DNA of 23,776 nucleotides from Actinomycetota bacterium (lineage in GTDB: Bacteria > Actinomycetota > Actinomycetes > Nanopelagicales > Nanopelagicaceae). The DNA lies in assembly GCA_947494085.1 (NCBI GenBank), contig CANLTP010000005.1, positions 1 through 23,776 of the forward strand, given 5' to 3'. A program made the translations under genes and the position numbers. The notes beneath the pieces were generated by a model. It saw only the letters and a program-made list of their open reading frames with translations. It did no database searches and was not told where the DNA came from. Shown piece by piece: positions 8,316-16,515 of this stretch (position 1 is its first letter; each line of letters opens with the position of its first letter).

Positions 8316-8346
8316 TTGCGAATCATCCGCTTGAAAGGATCGCAGT

Positions 8347-9540
8347 ATGGCCATAGAAAATAACTCCGCCAGAATCAAGCTAACGGGCTCTACGTGGGGT
8401 CATGAAAGAGGTTATGCCTCACTCAAGGCACTAAACGCCAGCCATTCAGATCTTTTCCCTGCAGATGTTGATTGGGAAGTTAGAACTCTTCAGCAATTTG
8501 CCGATCAATCTATGAGCGAGCTTTCCAAGAAATATGACATGGTAGTTTTTGACCACCCCTGGACTGGCGAAATCGCTACACAGGAATACTTCTATCCACT
8601 TGATCAATTTATCTCAAAAGAATTCCTAGACGAACAGAAGGCCAACTCAGTTGGTAAATCTTATGAGAGCTATATTTGGAATGGCCACATCTACGGACTG
8701 CAAATTGATACTGCTGGGCACGTAAGCGCAGCAAGAAGAGACCTGCTTGAGAAAAACAAGGTGCAGATACCAGGCACTTGGCGAGAGGCTCTTGAGTTAG
8801 CAAAAAACTTAAAGAATGAGAAAAAACCATTATTGGCGCTTCCTTTAGATCCAGTAAATATTTGGTGCCTCTTTATGACTTTGGCCGCAAACCAGAAATT
8901 GAATCCCTACCAAGATGGCAAACATGTTCTTTCGGACGAAAAGAGTTTGGAATTATTGAATTTCATTATTGAGATGAGCAAGTTTGGGCCAAAGGAAGCA
9001 TTTGATTGGAATCCGATTCATTTGCTTGATGCGATGAGCTCTGGGGATGAAGTGATGTATTGCCCGGCATTATTTGGATACTCAAACTATGGGATGTCTG
9101 GCTTTAGGAAAAACTTAATTGAATTTGGACCAATTCCTAGCTCTGGATTTGGAGCTATTGGCGGAATATTGGGTGGTGCAGGCATAGGAATAACTAAGTC
9201 TTGCAAGAATCCTGAAATTGCAGCGAAAGTGATTGAGATTATAGGTTCGCCTAAAATTCAGCGAACTTTGTATGCGACAACAGGGGGGCAATCAGGGCAT
9301 AGGTCGGCCTGGCTAGATAAAGATCTAAATGCATACACTAATAATTTCTACGAAAATACTTTGGATAACTTAGACAATAGTTATCTCCGACCTAGGTTCC
9401 CTGGATTTATCGAAATTCAAACTGATTCCGGAGATGTTCTAGCAGAAGCTGTTTATGGAAAAATTACACCAGAAAAAGCTGTCCAGGGCATCAATCAAAT
9501 TTATCAAGACCGACTAAAGAAATGGTCAGATTTTCATTAA
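8347..9540 (+). CDS. Solute-binding protein of ABC type, lacking a signal peptide
   Basis: A 397-residue protein of the family 1 extracellular solute-binding fold (the class that binds sugars for CUT1-type ABC importers). Supporting segments include YDMVVFDHPWTGE, DQFIS near the first domain crossover, WNGHIYGLQIDTAG, and GAGIGITKSCKNPEIAAKVIEII in the C-terminal lobe. The N-terminus, MAIENNSARIKLTG, goes straight into the first strand, with no Sec, Tat or lipoprotein signal. A ribosome-binding site AAAGGA 7 nt before the ATG and an in-frame TGA at 8332-8334 fix the start, so no export signal is hidden upstream. No matching permease is nearby. It therefore appears cytoplasmic, perhaps a ligand sensor, carrier or enzyme on the SBP scaffold. 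It is followed 6 bp later by the M81 gene. Confidence 0.82.
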   Translation: MAIENNSARIKLTGSTWGHERGYASLKALNASHSDLFPADVDWEVRTLQQFADQSMSELSKKYDMVVFDHPWTGEIATQEYFYPLDQFISKEFLDEQKANSVGKSYESYIWNGHIYGLQIDTAGHVSAARRDLLEKNKVQIPGTWREALELAKNLKNEKKPLLALPLDPVNIWCLFMTLAANQKLNPYQDGKHVLSDEKSLELLNFIIEMSKFGPKEAFDWNPIHLLDAMSSGDEVMYCPALFGYSNYGMSGFRKNLIEFGPIPSSGFGAIGGILGGAGIGITKSCKNPEIAAKVIEIIGSPKIQRTLYATTGGQSGHRSAWLDKDLNAYTNNFYENTLDNLDNSYLRPRFPGFIEIQTDSGDVLAEAVYGKITPEKAVQGINQIYQDRLKKWSDFH

Positions 9541-9546
9541 TCTGTC

Positions 9547-11034
9547 ATGCCGCACACCGTTGTAATCGCCGAGATAAAACAAGAGACAAATACCTCTGCC
9601 TCGCCAACAACCCTGAAAGACTTTGAGGATTTTCATCTTTACTTAGCTGATCAAATAAGGGTCGGGCTAGGCAAAAGCAACTCTGAAATTGCAGGATTTC
9701 TTGAGATATTAGATAAAGAAGATGTAATTGTCGTGCCAGTGATTGCCACTTTTGCAGTTTCTGGTGGTCCTGTTGATAGATACACGTTCAATTACTTGAC
9801 CAATTACTTAACGCAGGAGCTTTCAAAAATTGAAAAATTAGATGGCATTTTAATTGCTCTTCATGGCGCCCTTGTTTCAGAGGATTTTCAGGATGGCGAT
9901 TCTGAAATTCTTCGACGGATAAGAGAAGTGGTTGGAAATGAGATGCCCATTTGTGTAACAATGGATTTACATGCAAATGTAACTGAATCTAATGTAGCTC
10001 TAGCAACAACTATTAGTGGATTTCATACCTGCCCACATGTTGACTTACAGGAAACTGGAGCTCGTGCAGCTCGACTGCTGATGGGGATTTTAAAGGAAGA
10101 AATCTCGCCTTCGATGGAATTCATTAAGTTGCCGCTGGTTGTCCCTGCATCTAATCACATTGATTTTGAGCCTGGAACCTATAAAGATGTTCTTGATTTC
10201 GCATTTTCAAAAGAGATTGAGCCAATTATTGATATCTCAGTTTTCACAGTGCAGCCGTGGCTAGACATTAAGGAAGTTGGTTGGTCCGTGATTGTCATTG
10301 CCAATAAGTCAAAAGCAAAAGCTTTACTAACTGCAAAAGAGATCGCGACAAATATTTGGAGCAATAGAGAGTCTTTAACTTCTACAACATTGATGGATCC
10401 ACGTGAGGCAATCGCGATGGCGCTAAAGCAAGAAAAAGGTCCAATCGTGTTAAGCGATCTAGCAGATGGAACTATGGCTGGAAGTCCAGGCGATAGCCCC
10501 GTAGTGCTAAAAGCAGCAATAGAAATAGAGCCAACAAAAACCGTGTTCATAAGTATTTGTGATCCTAAGTTTGCCGAAGTGGCAAAAGAAATTGGCGCTG
10601 AAGGAGTTATTTCCTCAGAAATTGGAGCCACCTGGGGAAGACTTTTTTATGATCCACTGAAGATAGAAGGCCAAATCATTTCCGTTTGTAATTGCGAATT
10701 TACATTTACGCAAAAGAGTTATCTTGGAATGAAAATGAATATGGGACTGACTGCTTTGATCAAGATTTCTAACATTTATCTTGTGGTTACCAGCAATCCA
10801 ACCACTACAACCGATCCGGCTTACTATTCTGCTGTTGGACTTGATGTAACAAAGGCACAAATTGTCGTGGTTAAAACTCACGCTGGCTTTCGTGATGGGT
10901 ATCGTGATTTAGCCAGAGCGTTTTACCTGTTGGATACACCAGGAATGAGTTCAGACAACATCAAAACCCTGCCTTACAAAAATATAGAGCGGCCAAAGTA
11001 TCCTTGGGATACTGCAATGGTTTGGAAAGTTTAG
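9547..11034 (+). CDS. M81 family metallopeptidase (MlrC-like)
   Basis: A 495-residue protein with the MlrC/M81 two-domain layout. Conserved motifs are visible in order: KQETNT at 11-16 (usually hETNTF), LHGA at 105-108, DLHANVT at 140-146, CPHVD at 162-166, and the glycine-rich LADGTMAGSPGDS around 305-317 that links to the C-terminal MlrC domain. The family includes microcystinase C, which cleaves linear microcystin, but most members have no known substrate and microcystin is not implied here. No Shine-Dalgarno is seen. The ATG lies 6 nt after the stop of the solute-binding-protein gene, so translation is probably coupled and the two should act on one ligand. Its TAG overlaps the convergent enoyl-CoA hydratase stop by 4 bp, leaving no room for a terminator. 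Confidence 0.88.
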   Translation: MPHTVVIAEIKQETNTSASPTTLKDFEDFHLYLADQIRVGLGKSNSEIAGFLEILDKEDVIVVPVIATFAVSGGPVDRYTFNYLTNYLTQELSKIEKLDGILIALHGALVSEDFQDGDSEILRRIREVVGNEMPICVTMDLHANVTESNVALATTISGFHTCPHVDLQETGARAARLLMGILKEEISPSMEFIKLPLVVPASNHIDFEPGTYKDVLDFAFSKEIEPIIDISVFTVQPWLDIKEVGWSVIVIANKSKAKALLTAKEIATNIWSNRESLTSTTLMDPREAIAMALKQEKGPIVLSDLADGTMAGSPGDSPVVLKAAIEIEPTKTVFISICDPKFAEVAKEIGAEGVISSEIGATWGRLFYDPLKIEGQIISVCNCEFTFTQKSYLGMKMNMGLTALIKISNIYLVVTSNPTTTTDPAYYSAVGLDVTKAQIVVVKTHAGFRDGYRDLARAFYLLDTPGMSSDNIKTLPYKNIERPKYPWDTAMVWKV

Positions 11035-11807
11035 CGTCCTTTAAAATCAGCTGGACGTTTTTCAATAAACGCTCCAACCCCTTCACGCCCATCTTCTGTT
11101 TCAATTAACGGTGCAGTCAATTCAATCTCGAGGTTTAGCGCATCGAAGAGTGGTAAATCCAAGCCTTCGCGGACTAATTTTTTCAATACTCCGACAGCAA
11201 GCGGGGCTCGTTTAAGGACTTCTGCCACATATTCTGCAAGTTCTTCTTCATACTTCTCATCATCAAATACGCTGGATATCAGGCCACAATTGAGAGCTTC
11301 TTCGCCCCTTAACCATCTTCCTCGCATAATCATGTCATTAGTTTTTGCTACACCAATCAACCTTGGGACTATTTGAGTTCCTCCCCCTCCAGGAAGAAGT
11401 CCTAGGTTAGCTTCAGGAAGTCCGAGTTTCGCACTCTTGTTTGCAACAACCAAGTCGCAGTGCAGTGCAAGTTCCAGACCTCCTCCTAGTGCGTAACCGT
11501 AAATTGCCGCAATAAATGGTTTAGGAATCTCATAAATCCGATTGGCAATTTTTCCAGCTTCCACAATAAACTCAGAAAAATCCTTTGCAGACATTGTTCG
11601 GTATGCATCAATGTCCGCGCCAGCTACAAATGCCTTTTTACCAGATCCACTTAACACACAGACTCTTGCATCTGATTTTTCGAAGGCATCAAAGGCTTTA
11701 CCTAATTCTTGCCAGACCTCCCAAGACAGAGCATTTAGCTTGTCTGGTCTATTAATTGTTACGTAACAGACACTTCCTTTGGTTTCAACAAGAACTACGT
11801 TGGACAT
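11031..11807 (-). CDS. Enoyl-CoA hydratase/isomerase (crotonase family)
   Basis: A 258-residue crotonase-fold enzyme. The oxyanion-hole segment AGADI is at 62-66, and G109 lies in GYALGGGLELAL. Both glutamates used by true hydratases are present, E112 and E132, separated by the usual 20 residues. It should therefore hydrate a 2-enoyl-CoA rather than only isomerise or hydrolyse one. It is the last gene of the minus-strand run, 14 bp after the CoA-transferase-like gene, with GGAAG before the ATG. The context suggests it works on a CoA thioester made by the two upstream CoA-transferase homologues. A carnitine-type CaiB/CaiD pair and an EchA20-like ring hydrolase next to IpdAB-like proteins are both possible analogies. 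Confidence 0.92.
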   Translation of the reverse strand: MSNVVLVETKGSVCYVTINRPDKLNALSWEVWQELGKAFDAFEKSDARVCVLSGSGKKAFVAGADIDAYRTMSAKDFSEFIVEAGKIANRIYEIPKPFIAAIYGYALGGGLELALHCDLVVANKSAKLGLPEANLGLLPGGGGTQIVPRLIGVAKTNDMIMRGRWLRGEEALNCGLISSVFDDEKYEEELAEYVAEVLKRAPLAVGVLKKLVREGLDLPLFDALNLEIELTAPLIETEDGREGVGAFIEKRPADFKGR

Positions 11808-11821
11808 TCTCTTCCATTCTC

Positions 11822-13450
11822 TTAATTGTCTGCATATCTGGCGACGATAGCTTCTTCTACTTCAATTAGTCTTTCAATCAATTGGGACCTTTCAATTCCT
11901 TTAGCACTTTCTAAGAATCTAGTTCCAAATGGATCCAACTTATTTCTAATTAAAGACATCTTCTCTGGTGGAATTTCATAGTGCTCGAAATCTAATATCT
12001 TTTCAAGTTGATTACTTCTTACGCCTAATTGATAGACCCCTTTATTCGAAATGTAGAGGCAAGAACCAGGGCGCAGCCCTTTTTTCTTTCTCTCTTCAGG
12101 TGTGATCAATGTTCTACAGGCACTTACCGTAGCAACTGAATCGACCATGCTCAAGTGGTCTTCATTCATTTGATAAATAACAAAATTTCTATGCATATCC
12201 GAAACATCTGCCATGCCACCTTGCCCTGGCAATCGAATTCTTTTTCCAGATGGTGAAGTCACCCAGAGGTTATTGGTTCTAAGCGATTTATCTACCTGCG
12301 CAACAGCAACAACTTCGTAATCGATGAAGCCTGGCTCGTAGTACAAGTGAAAGGTATCGTCCCCGCCCCAGTGAAATTTCGCAGATCTAAAGTCAAGAGC
12401 TTCGCCAATAGATAAAAGCAGGGGCCTGGCATCCACATCTACATAGCCACCGGCTGTGGTCATAACTACAACCTCAGGCTCCTTCATTTTCGCTAAGAAA
12501 TAAGAACCTTGCGCCAGTGGAGATACCGCGCCCGCTGACAAAATCTCACCTGGTTTATAGAGATCTGAAAGATAAGAGATCATTTTATCTTCAGTCTGGA
12601 TTCCAACACTTTCAGATTTTTTATACTCATCAATAAAGGAGTAAATATCCTTTAAATCTATCTTTGCGGCTCCCTTTACAAATTTGGCCCTGCTCTCGGT
12701 CGGCAGTAGATGCTCTTCATTCAAGCCCTCTTCAGCAAATTTTTTAATTGCTCGGTAATCAGTTACATAATCTGGAAGGCACGAAGTTGGATAAGCGCCC
12801 ATAGGCGAGTGCACAATCGTCATTTCTCGTGTCCAAGGTATAAAAATACAATTCTGAGTAATTTCAAATTCATCAACAATTTTTTCTACACTAACAATTA
12901 TCTTCTTAGCCGCTCCAAGGTAGGCAGTATCAAGGCCTCTGGTGCCCCGAATCAATACATTTCCATGTCTGTCTGCTTCTTGTGCGTGAACAATAAAAAA
13001 ATCAATGCTAAGTGCGTTTGTTCTTGCTAAACCACTTCCATCATTGAGTGGCTCATAAGTATTAAAGGCGTTCGTAGTTGGTTCCTTGAAAATCGAATAC
13101 GGCAAATTTCTAAGCGTTGCCTCACAGGCATTCATTAATGTTAGGGCGGAATATTCATGAGTAATTAACTCATCATTCTCCAGGGCCTTGCGAAATCTTG
13201 GGGCTAATCCGAATACATCTAGGCTGGAGAAACAGAAGGAGAGCTCACTTACTTTTCCTGGGACTTCGAGAAACATTTCCAATGGAATGTTTCCACTCCA
13301 AGCGATCATGTGTAAGTTCTTCACACTTGATCTCTTTATTTCATGCACTAGTGCCATCGGAAGTCGTGTAAAAAGTGCCCCACCAATTGCAAACGAAGAC
13401 CCATCTCCTATTTCAGAGATAGCATCTTTAATTGAAGCAACCCTACTCAT
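11822..13450 (-). CDS. Alpha-beta fused class I CoA-transferase homologue (possibly IpdAB-like hydrolase)
   Basis: A 542-residue fusion of the two class I CoA-transferase domains, normally separate proteins. The alpha-like half (about 1-270) starts with GGALFTRLPMALVHEI and includes FSSLDVFGLAPRFRKALE and E99 in THEYSALTLMN. The beta-like half runs from about 285 to 540. In active transferases the beta domain carries a catalytic Glu in an E-N/G-G type motif after the first hydrophobic strand. Here the corresponding segment reads VVVMTTAGGYVD (327-338), with no Glu. That loss and the form of the alpha half recall the mycobacterial IpdAB hydrolase, which opens a ring of a CoA thioester. The alignment is by eye. 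The ATG lies 2 nt after the CaiB-family stop, so the two are probably translationally coupled. Confidence 0.82.
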   Translation of the reverse strand: MSRVASIKDAISEIGDGSSFAIGGALFTRLPMALVHEIKRSSVKNLHMIAWSGNIPLEMFLEVPGKVSELSFCFSSLDVFGLAPRFRKALENDELITHEYSALTLMNACEATLRNLPYSIFKEPTTNAFNTYEPLNDGSGLARTNALSIDFFIVHAQEADRHGNVLIRGTRGLDTAYLGAAKKIIVSVEKIVDEFEITQNCIFIPWTREMTIVHSPMGAYPTSCLPDYVTDYRAIKKFAEEGLNEEHLLPTESRAKFVKGAAKIDLKDIYSFIDEYKKSESVGIQTEDKMISYLSDLYKPGEILSAGAVSPLAQGSYFLAKMKEPEVVVMTTAGGYVDVDARPLLLSIGEALDFRSAKFHWGGDDTFHLYYEPGFIDYEVVAVAQVDKSLRTNNLWVTSPSGKRIRLPGQGGMADVSDMHRNFVIYQMNEDHLSMVDSVATVSACRTLITPEERKKKGLRPGSCLYISNKGVYQLGVRSNQLEKILDFEHYEIPPEKMSLIRNKLDPFGTRFLESAKGIERSQLIERLIEVEEAIVARYADN

Positions 13451-13452
13451 GG

Positions 13453-14658
13453 TTAAATTTTCTTTGGCTTAGAAATAATTCCTTTGGCAAAGTAGTCTGC
13501 AACTTCAGATTCATTTAATCCAAAATACTCACGAGCTAATTCATCGGCATGCTCTGAGAAAAGTGGTGGATGCTTCCTGATTTTTGATGGGGTTCCACCA
13601 AATTTAACAGGAATTCCTAGTGTCTCTAGAGAACCTGCAGTTGGATGAGGAATCGAAACAATCATCTCGTTATGAAGTACTTGTGGATCCTTAGACACAG
13701 CTTCGTAATCTTGAAGCGGTGCGCACCACAAATCCTTTTCTAGCAACTTCTCAAGCAAGTCATCAACTTTCCAATTGATAGTTTTTGCATCAATTAATCT
13801 CTTATATTCATCTCTCTTGCCAATTTCGTTTTTGCTTTCGAGTTTCATAAACTCTGGAATATCAAGAACTTCGCCGATTTCAGATAATGGGTTCATGGCA
13901 AGAGCTATCCACCCATCAGAACATTTGTATAGGCCATATGGGGCGCCAGTCCAAGGATTTGCGATTCCAGAGCTACTTCTCTCTGGTTGAACCCGATTAT
14001 TCAAGAATGCAGTGAATTGATCCAATTGAGTGGTCAAAATCGAACTCATCAAATTTACTTCTACAGTTTGACCCTCACCGGTATTCATTCGTGAAATTAA
14101 GGCCGCAAGCGTTCCGTAAACAATATGGAAACCGGCAGTCAAATCTGCGATTCCGGCAGCAATGGGAGTTGGTGGGTCTTCTTTTCTACCAATTACCGTT
14201 GGGAATCCAGTGATTGCTTGAGCCAACAAATCTTGGCCCGGTCTAGTTACGTAAGGACCACTGCTTCCATATCCCGAACTAGAAACCACAATTATGTCCG
14301 GATTAGTTTTCTTTAAAGTGTCATAATCAATACCTAGTCGCTTCATAACACCAGGTCTAAAGTTTTCAATGACAACATCAGCTTTATCGCAGAGTCTCTT
14401 TACAAGTTCTAGCCCCTCTTTAGATTTAAGGTCAATTCCGATGCTTCGTTTATTTCTATTGAAACACATATAAGAAATTGTCTCGCCACCCGCATAGATT
14501 CCACCCAAGGCAAAATTTCTCATCCAATCGCCGCCAGGTGGCTCAATCTTTACAATCTCTGCTCCCATATCGCCAAGAATCATCGTGGCAAAAGGTCCCT
14601 GAGCTAACTGCGTAAAATCAGCAATTAGAATTCCTTCTAGCGGTCCAGTTCTGCTCAC
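13453..14658 (-). CDS. CaiB/BaiF (class III) CoA-transferase
   Basis: A 401-residue family III CoA-transferase. The N-terminal GPLEGILIADFTQLAQGPFATMILGDMGAEIVKIE region binds CoA. The probable catalytic aspartate is D143 in PGQDLLAQAITG, followed by the usual IADLTAGFH segment. It moves CoA between an acyl-CoA donor and a carboxylic acid, so it is the likely activation step for an acid made from the imported compound. The start is GTG at 14658, with AGGTG 8 nt upstream. It lies between an SDR gene (30 bp upstream) and the fused class I CoA-transferase homologue (2 bp downstream) in the seven-gene run. The acid substrate is unknown; carnitine, oxalate and aromatic acids are only family precedents. 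Confidence 0.93.
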   Translation of the reverse strand: MSRTGPLEGILIADFTQLAQGPFATMILGDMGAEIVKIEPPGGDWMRNFALGGIYAGGETISYMCFNRNKRSIGIDLKSKEGLELVKRLCDKADVVIENFRPGVMKRLGIDYDTLKKTNPDIIVVSSSGYGSSGPYVTRPGQDLLAQAITGFPTVIGRKEDPPTPIAAGIADLTAGFHIVYGTLAALISRMNTGEGQTVEVNLMSSILTTQLDQFTAFLNNRVQPERSSSGIANPWTGAPYGLYKCSDGWIALAMNPLSEIGEVLDIPEFMKLESKNEIGKRDEYKRLIDAKTINWKVDDLLEKLLEKDLWCAPLQDYEAVSKDPQVLHNEMIVSIPHPTAGSLETLGIPVKFGGTPSKIRKHPPLFSEHADELAREYFGLNESEVADYFAKGIISKPKKI

Positions 14659-14688
14659 TTTATGTGCACCTATTCTCTTATTTTTTGA

Positions 14689-15489
14689 TTACTTGGAAAA
14701 ACTTTTTTTAATTTGCAAAATATCTTCAGTTGAGTCATAGCGATAACATCTTGCGGTCGCGCCACCATCAACTGCAATTGATTGTCCAGTTAGAAAAGAT
14801 GACTTCTCTGAGAGCAAAAATGCTGCAACTTCTGCAATCTCGTTAGGCTCACCAAGACGCTCAAGCGGATGAATCATCGCCATGTCCAACTCTGCTTTTA
14901 CTGAATCTTCTGCGTCGGAGATCACTTGGCTGAGCATTTCTGTTCGGATCGCTCCCGGTGCGATTGCATTCGCACGTATGCCAAGTGGCCCGTATTCGAC
15001 GCAAATGTAGCGAGTCAAGGCATCAACGCCACCTTTTGCTGCATCATAGGCAGCCCAACCATTGAATGCTGATCTTCCATGGATTGATGAAATATTAACA
15101 ATTGACCCTGAAATTTTATTTTCAATGAACGATTTTATTGCTGCAGAGCAACCCCAATAAACTCCCATTAGGTTTACATCAAATAATCGCTGAACTTCGG
15201 CTGGATTTGGATTGTGTAGATTTCCACCGAGTGCGATTCCCGCATTGTTGACCCATGAAGTTAAGGGCGCGACTTTTGAAGCTTCTTTCGCAGCTTTGTC
15301 GAAAACGCCATCTTTGCAAAGATCATCATTGACAATTAGCGCTGAACTTCCGAATTCTTCGGCGGCTGATTTTGCTAAGTCGCTATTGTTTTCGATACCA
15401 ACAACAAAGTATTTTTCTGCAACTAACTTTCGAATAATTGCACGACCAATTCCAGAGCCTACTCCGGTAACAACTGCGCTGCTAGCCAC
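14689..15489 (-). CDS. SDR family NAD-dependent oxidoreductase
   Basis: A classical SDR of 266 residues when started at the GTG at 15489. It shows TGVGSGIG at 8-15, an acidic residue E33 after beta-2 (NAD+ preference), NNAG at 81-84, N106, S134/S135, and Y148/K152 in YDAAKGG. A TTG at 15501 is in frame, but the GTG gives the normal short SDR N-terminus and is preceded by GGGGGA, a plausible ribosome-binding site. It is more distant from the other two SDRs in the window and lacks their SSVQ..SQ and PGSVDTPMLR segments, so a different substrate is likely. Between the permease and CoA-transferase genes, it probably oxidises an alcohol of the imported compound or a later intermediate. Confidence 0.9.
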   Translation of the reverse strand: MASSAVVTGVGSGIGRAIIRKLVAEKYFVVGIENNSDLAKSAAEEFGSSALIVNDDLCKDGVFDKAAKEASKVAPLTSWVNNAGIALGGNLHNPNPAEVQRLFDVNLMGVYWGCSAAIKSFIENKISGSIVNISSIHGRSAFNGWAAYDAAKGGVDALTRYICVEYGPLGIRANAIAPGAIRTEMLSQVISDAEDSVKAELDMAMIHPLERLGEPNEIAEVAAFLLSEKSSFLTGQSIAVDGGATARCYRYDSTEDILQIKKSFSK

Positions 15490-15522
15490 TTGATCCCCCA
15501 AATATCTTTAGTAGTAGGCGAA

Positions 15523-16515
15523 CTATTTATTTTTTACTTTTGATGAAGTCTGATCGACAAGCACTGCAATAATCAGTGCGGCTCCAAGTGCTGTGGTTTG
15601 ACCATAGGAAGGTAGCTGCATTTGGGCAAAACCATTTGAAAGAGTTGCCAAAATTCCAACTGCAATAGCGGTTCCAGCTACAGAGCCTCGACCTCCAGCT
15701 AAACTCGTTCCACCCAAGATGACTGCAGTAACAACCGATAGCAAGTATGAAGTTCCGAGTTGTGGCGATGCCGATCCAAGTTGGCTCACAAGAACTACTC
15801 CTGCAACTGCAGCAGAAAGACTGCTAACAACGTAGAGGCCCAACGGAAGCATCTTTGTAGAGATTCCAGAGAGACGAGCCGCTTCTTTGTTTCCGCCAAT
15901 CGCAAAAATATTTCGGCCAACTACAGTTTTTCTCTCGATGAAATAAGCAAGTGCCATCACGAAAACAACAATGATTACGAGAACCGGAATGCTAAAGACC
16001 TTGGTGTATAGAAACCAGTCAAATAGTGGATCCCGAATCGAAACTGTCTGGCCTGCTGAAAGAATGAAAGCAAGTCCGGAGAAGAATGACATGGTTCCTA
16101 AAGTCGTAATAAACGGATTGACCCCGAGTTGAACAACAATGAAGCCATTTAGAACACCTATCAACATTCCGATAGAAATCGCTATTAAAACAACCAACCA
16201 ACTAGACATGCCCGTAGCTAGTAACTTGCCAACTATCACAGTAGTTATCGCTACAACGCTTCCTACAGAAACATCAATTCCGCCAGAAATAATTAGCGGC
16301 GTCTGCGCGGATGCCATGATTCCCAGAGCTGTTGCACCAACTAAAATTGTTATCGCATTGTCAAATGTGAAGAAATACTCTGGACTTTGAAACCTGAAGA
16401 AGATAATCATCAAAATCAGCATCAACAACAGACCCTGCCGGCGGAAGAAACTACCAAAATCTATCTTTCGCTTAGCATCTCCTGAAATGTTCTCTTTATC
16501 TTGTTTTCTGCTCAT
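15523..16515 (-). CDS. ABC sugar transporter permease, RbsC-like (BPD_transp_2)
   Basis: A 330-residue membrane protein of the ribose/galactose/xylose permease family, with about ten hydrophobic segments after a charged N-terminal stretch of some 25 residues. Family landmarks are GGIDVSVGSVVAI, LGVNPFITTLGTMSF, the cytoplasmic coupling segment GRNIFAIGGNKEAARLSGI, and GGTSLAGGRGSVAGTAIA near the C-terminus. A homodimer should form the channel for the adjacent ATPase and binding protein. Its ATG overlaps the ATPase stop in an ATGA arrangement (4 bp), so translation is coupled. Transport by CUT2-type systems usually concerns monosaccharides or small polyols; which one is not visible. Confidence 0.94.
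   Translation of the reverse strand: MSRKQDKENISGDAKRKIDFGSFFRRQGLLLMLILMIIFFRFQSPEYFFTFDNAITILVGATALGIMASAQTPLIISGGIDVSVGSVVAITTVIVGKLLATGMSSWLVVLIAISIGMLIGVLNGFIVVQLGVNPFITTLGTMSFFSGLAFILSAGQTVSIRDPLFDWFLYTKVFSIPVLVIIVVFVMALAYFIERKTVVGRNIFAIGGNKEAARLSGISTKMLPLGLYVVSSLSAAVAGVVLVSQLGSASPQLGTSYLLSVVTAVILGGTSLAGGRGSVAGTAIAVGILATLSNGFAQMQLPSYGQTTALGAALIIAVLVDQTSSKVKNK

Noticed and set aside
10179..10631. 150-residue minus-strand frame opposite the M81 gene
   Set aside because: It mirrors the codon pattern of the M81 protein, shows no domain and has no upstream signals.
9547..11034. Microcystin degradation by the MlrC-like gene
   Set aside because: Family membership alone is not enough; no mlrA, mlrB or mlrD homologue is in the window and most M81 proteins are of unknown function.
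13453..14658. Carnitine pathway (CaiB plus CaiD)
   Set aside because: A CaiB-family and a crotonase gene occur together, but the importer is of sugar type, a lactonase and a LacI regulator are present, and no betaine transporter or CaiA/CaiC homologue is seen.
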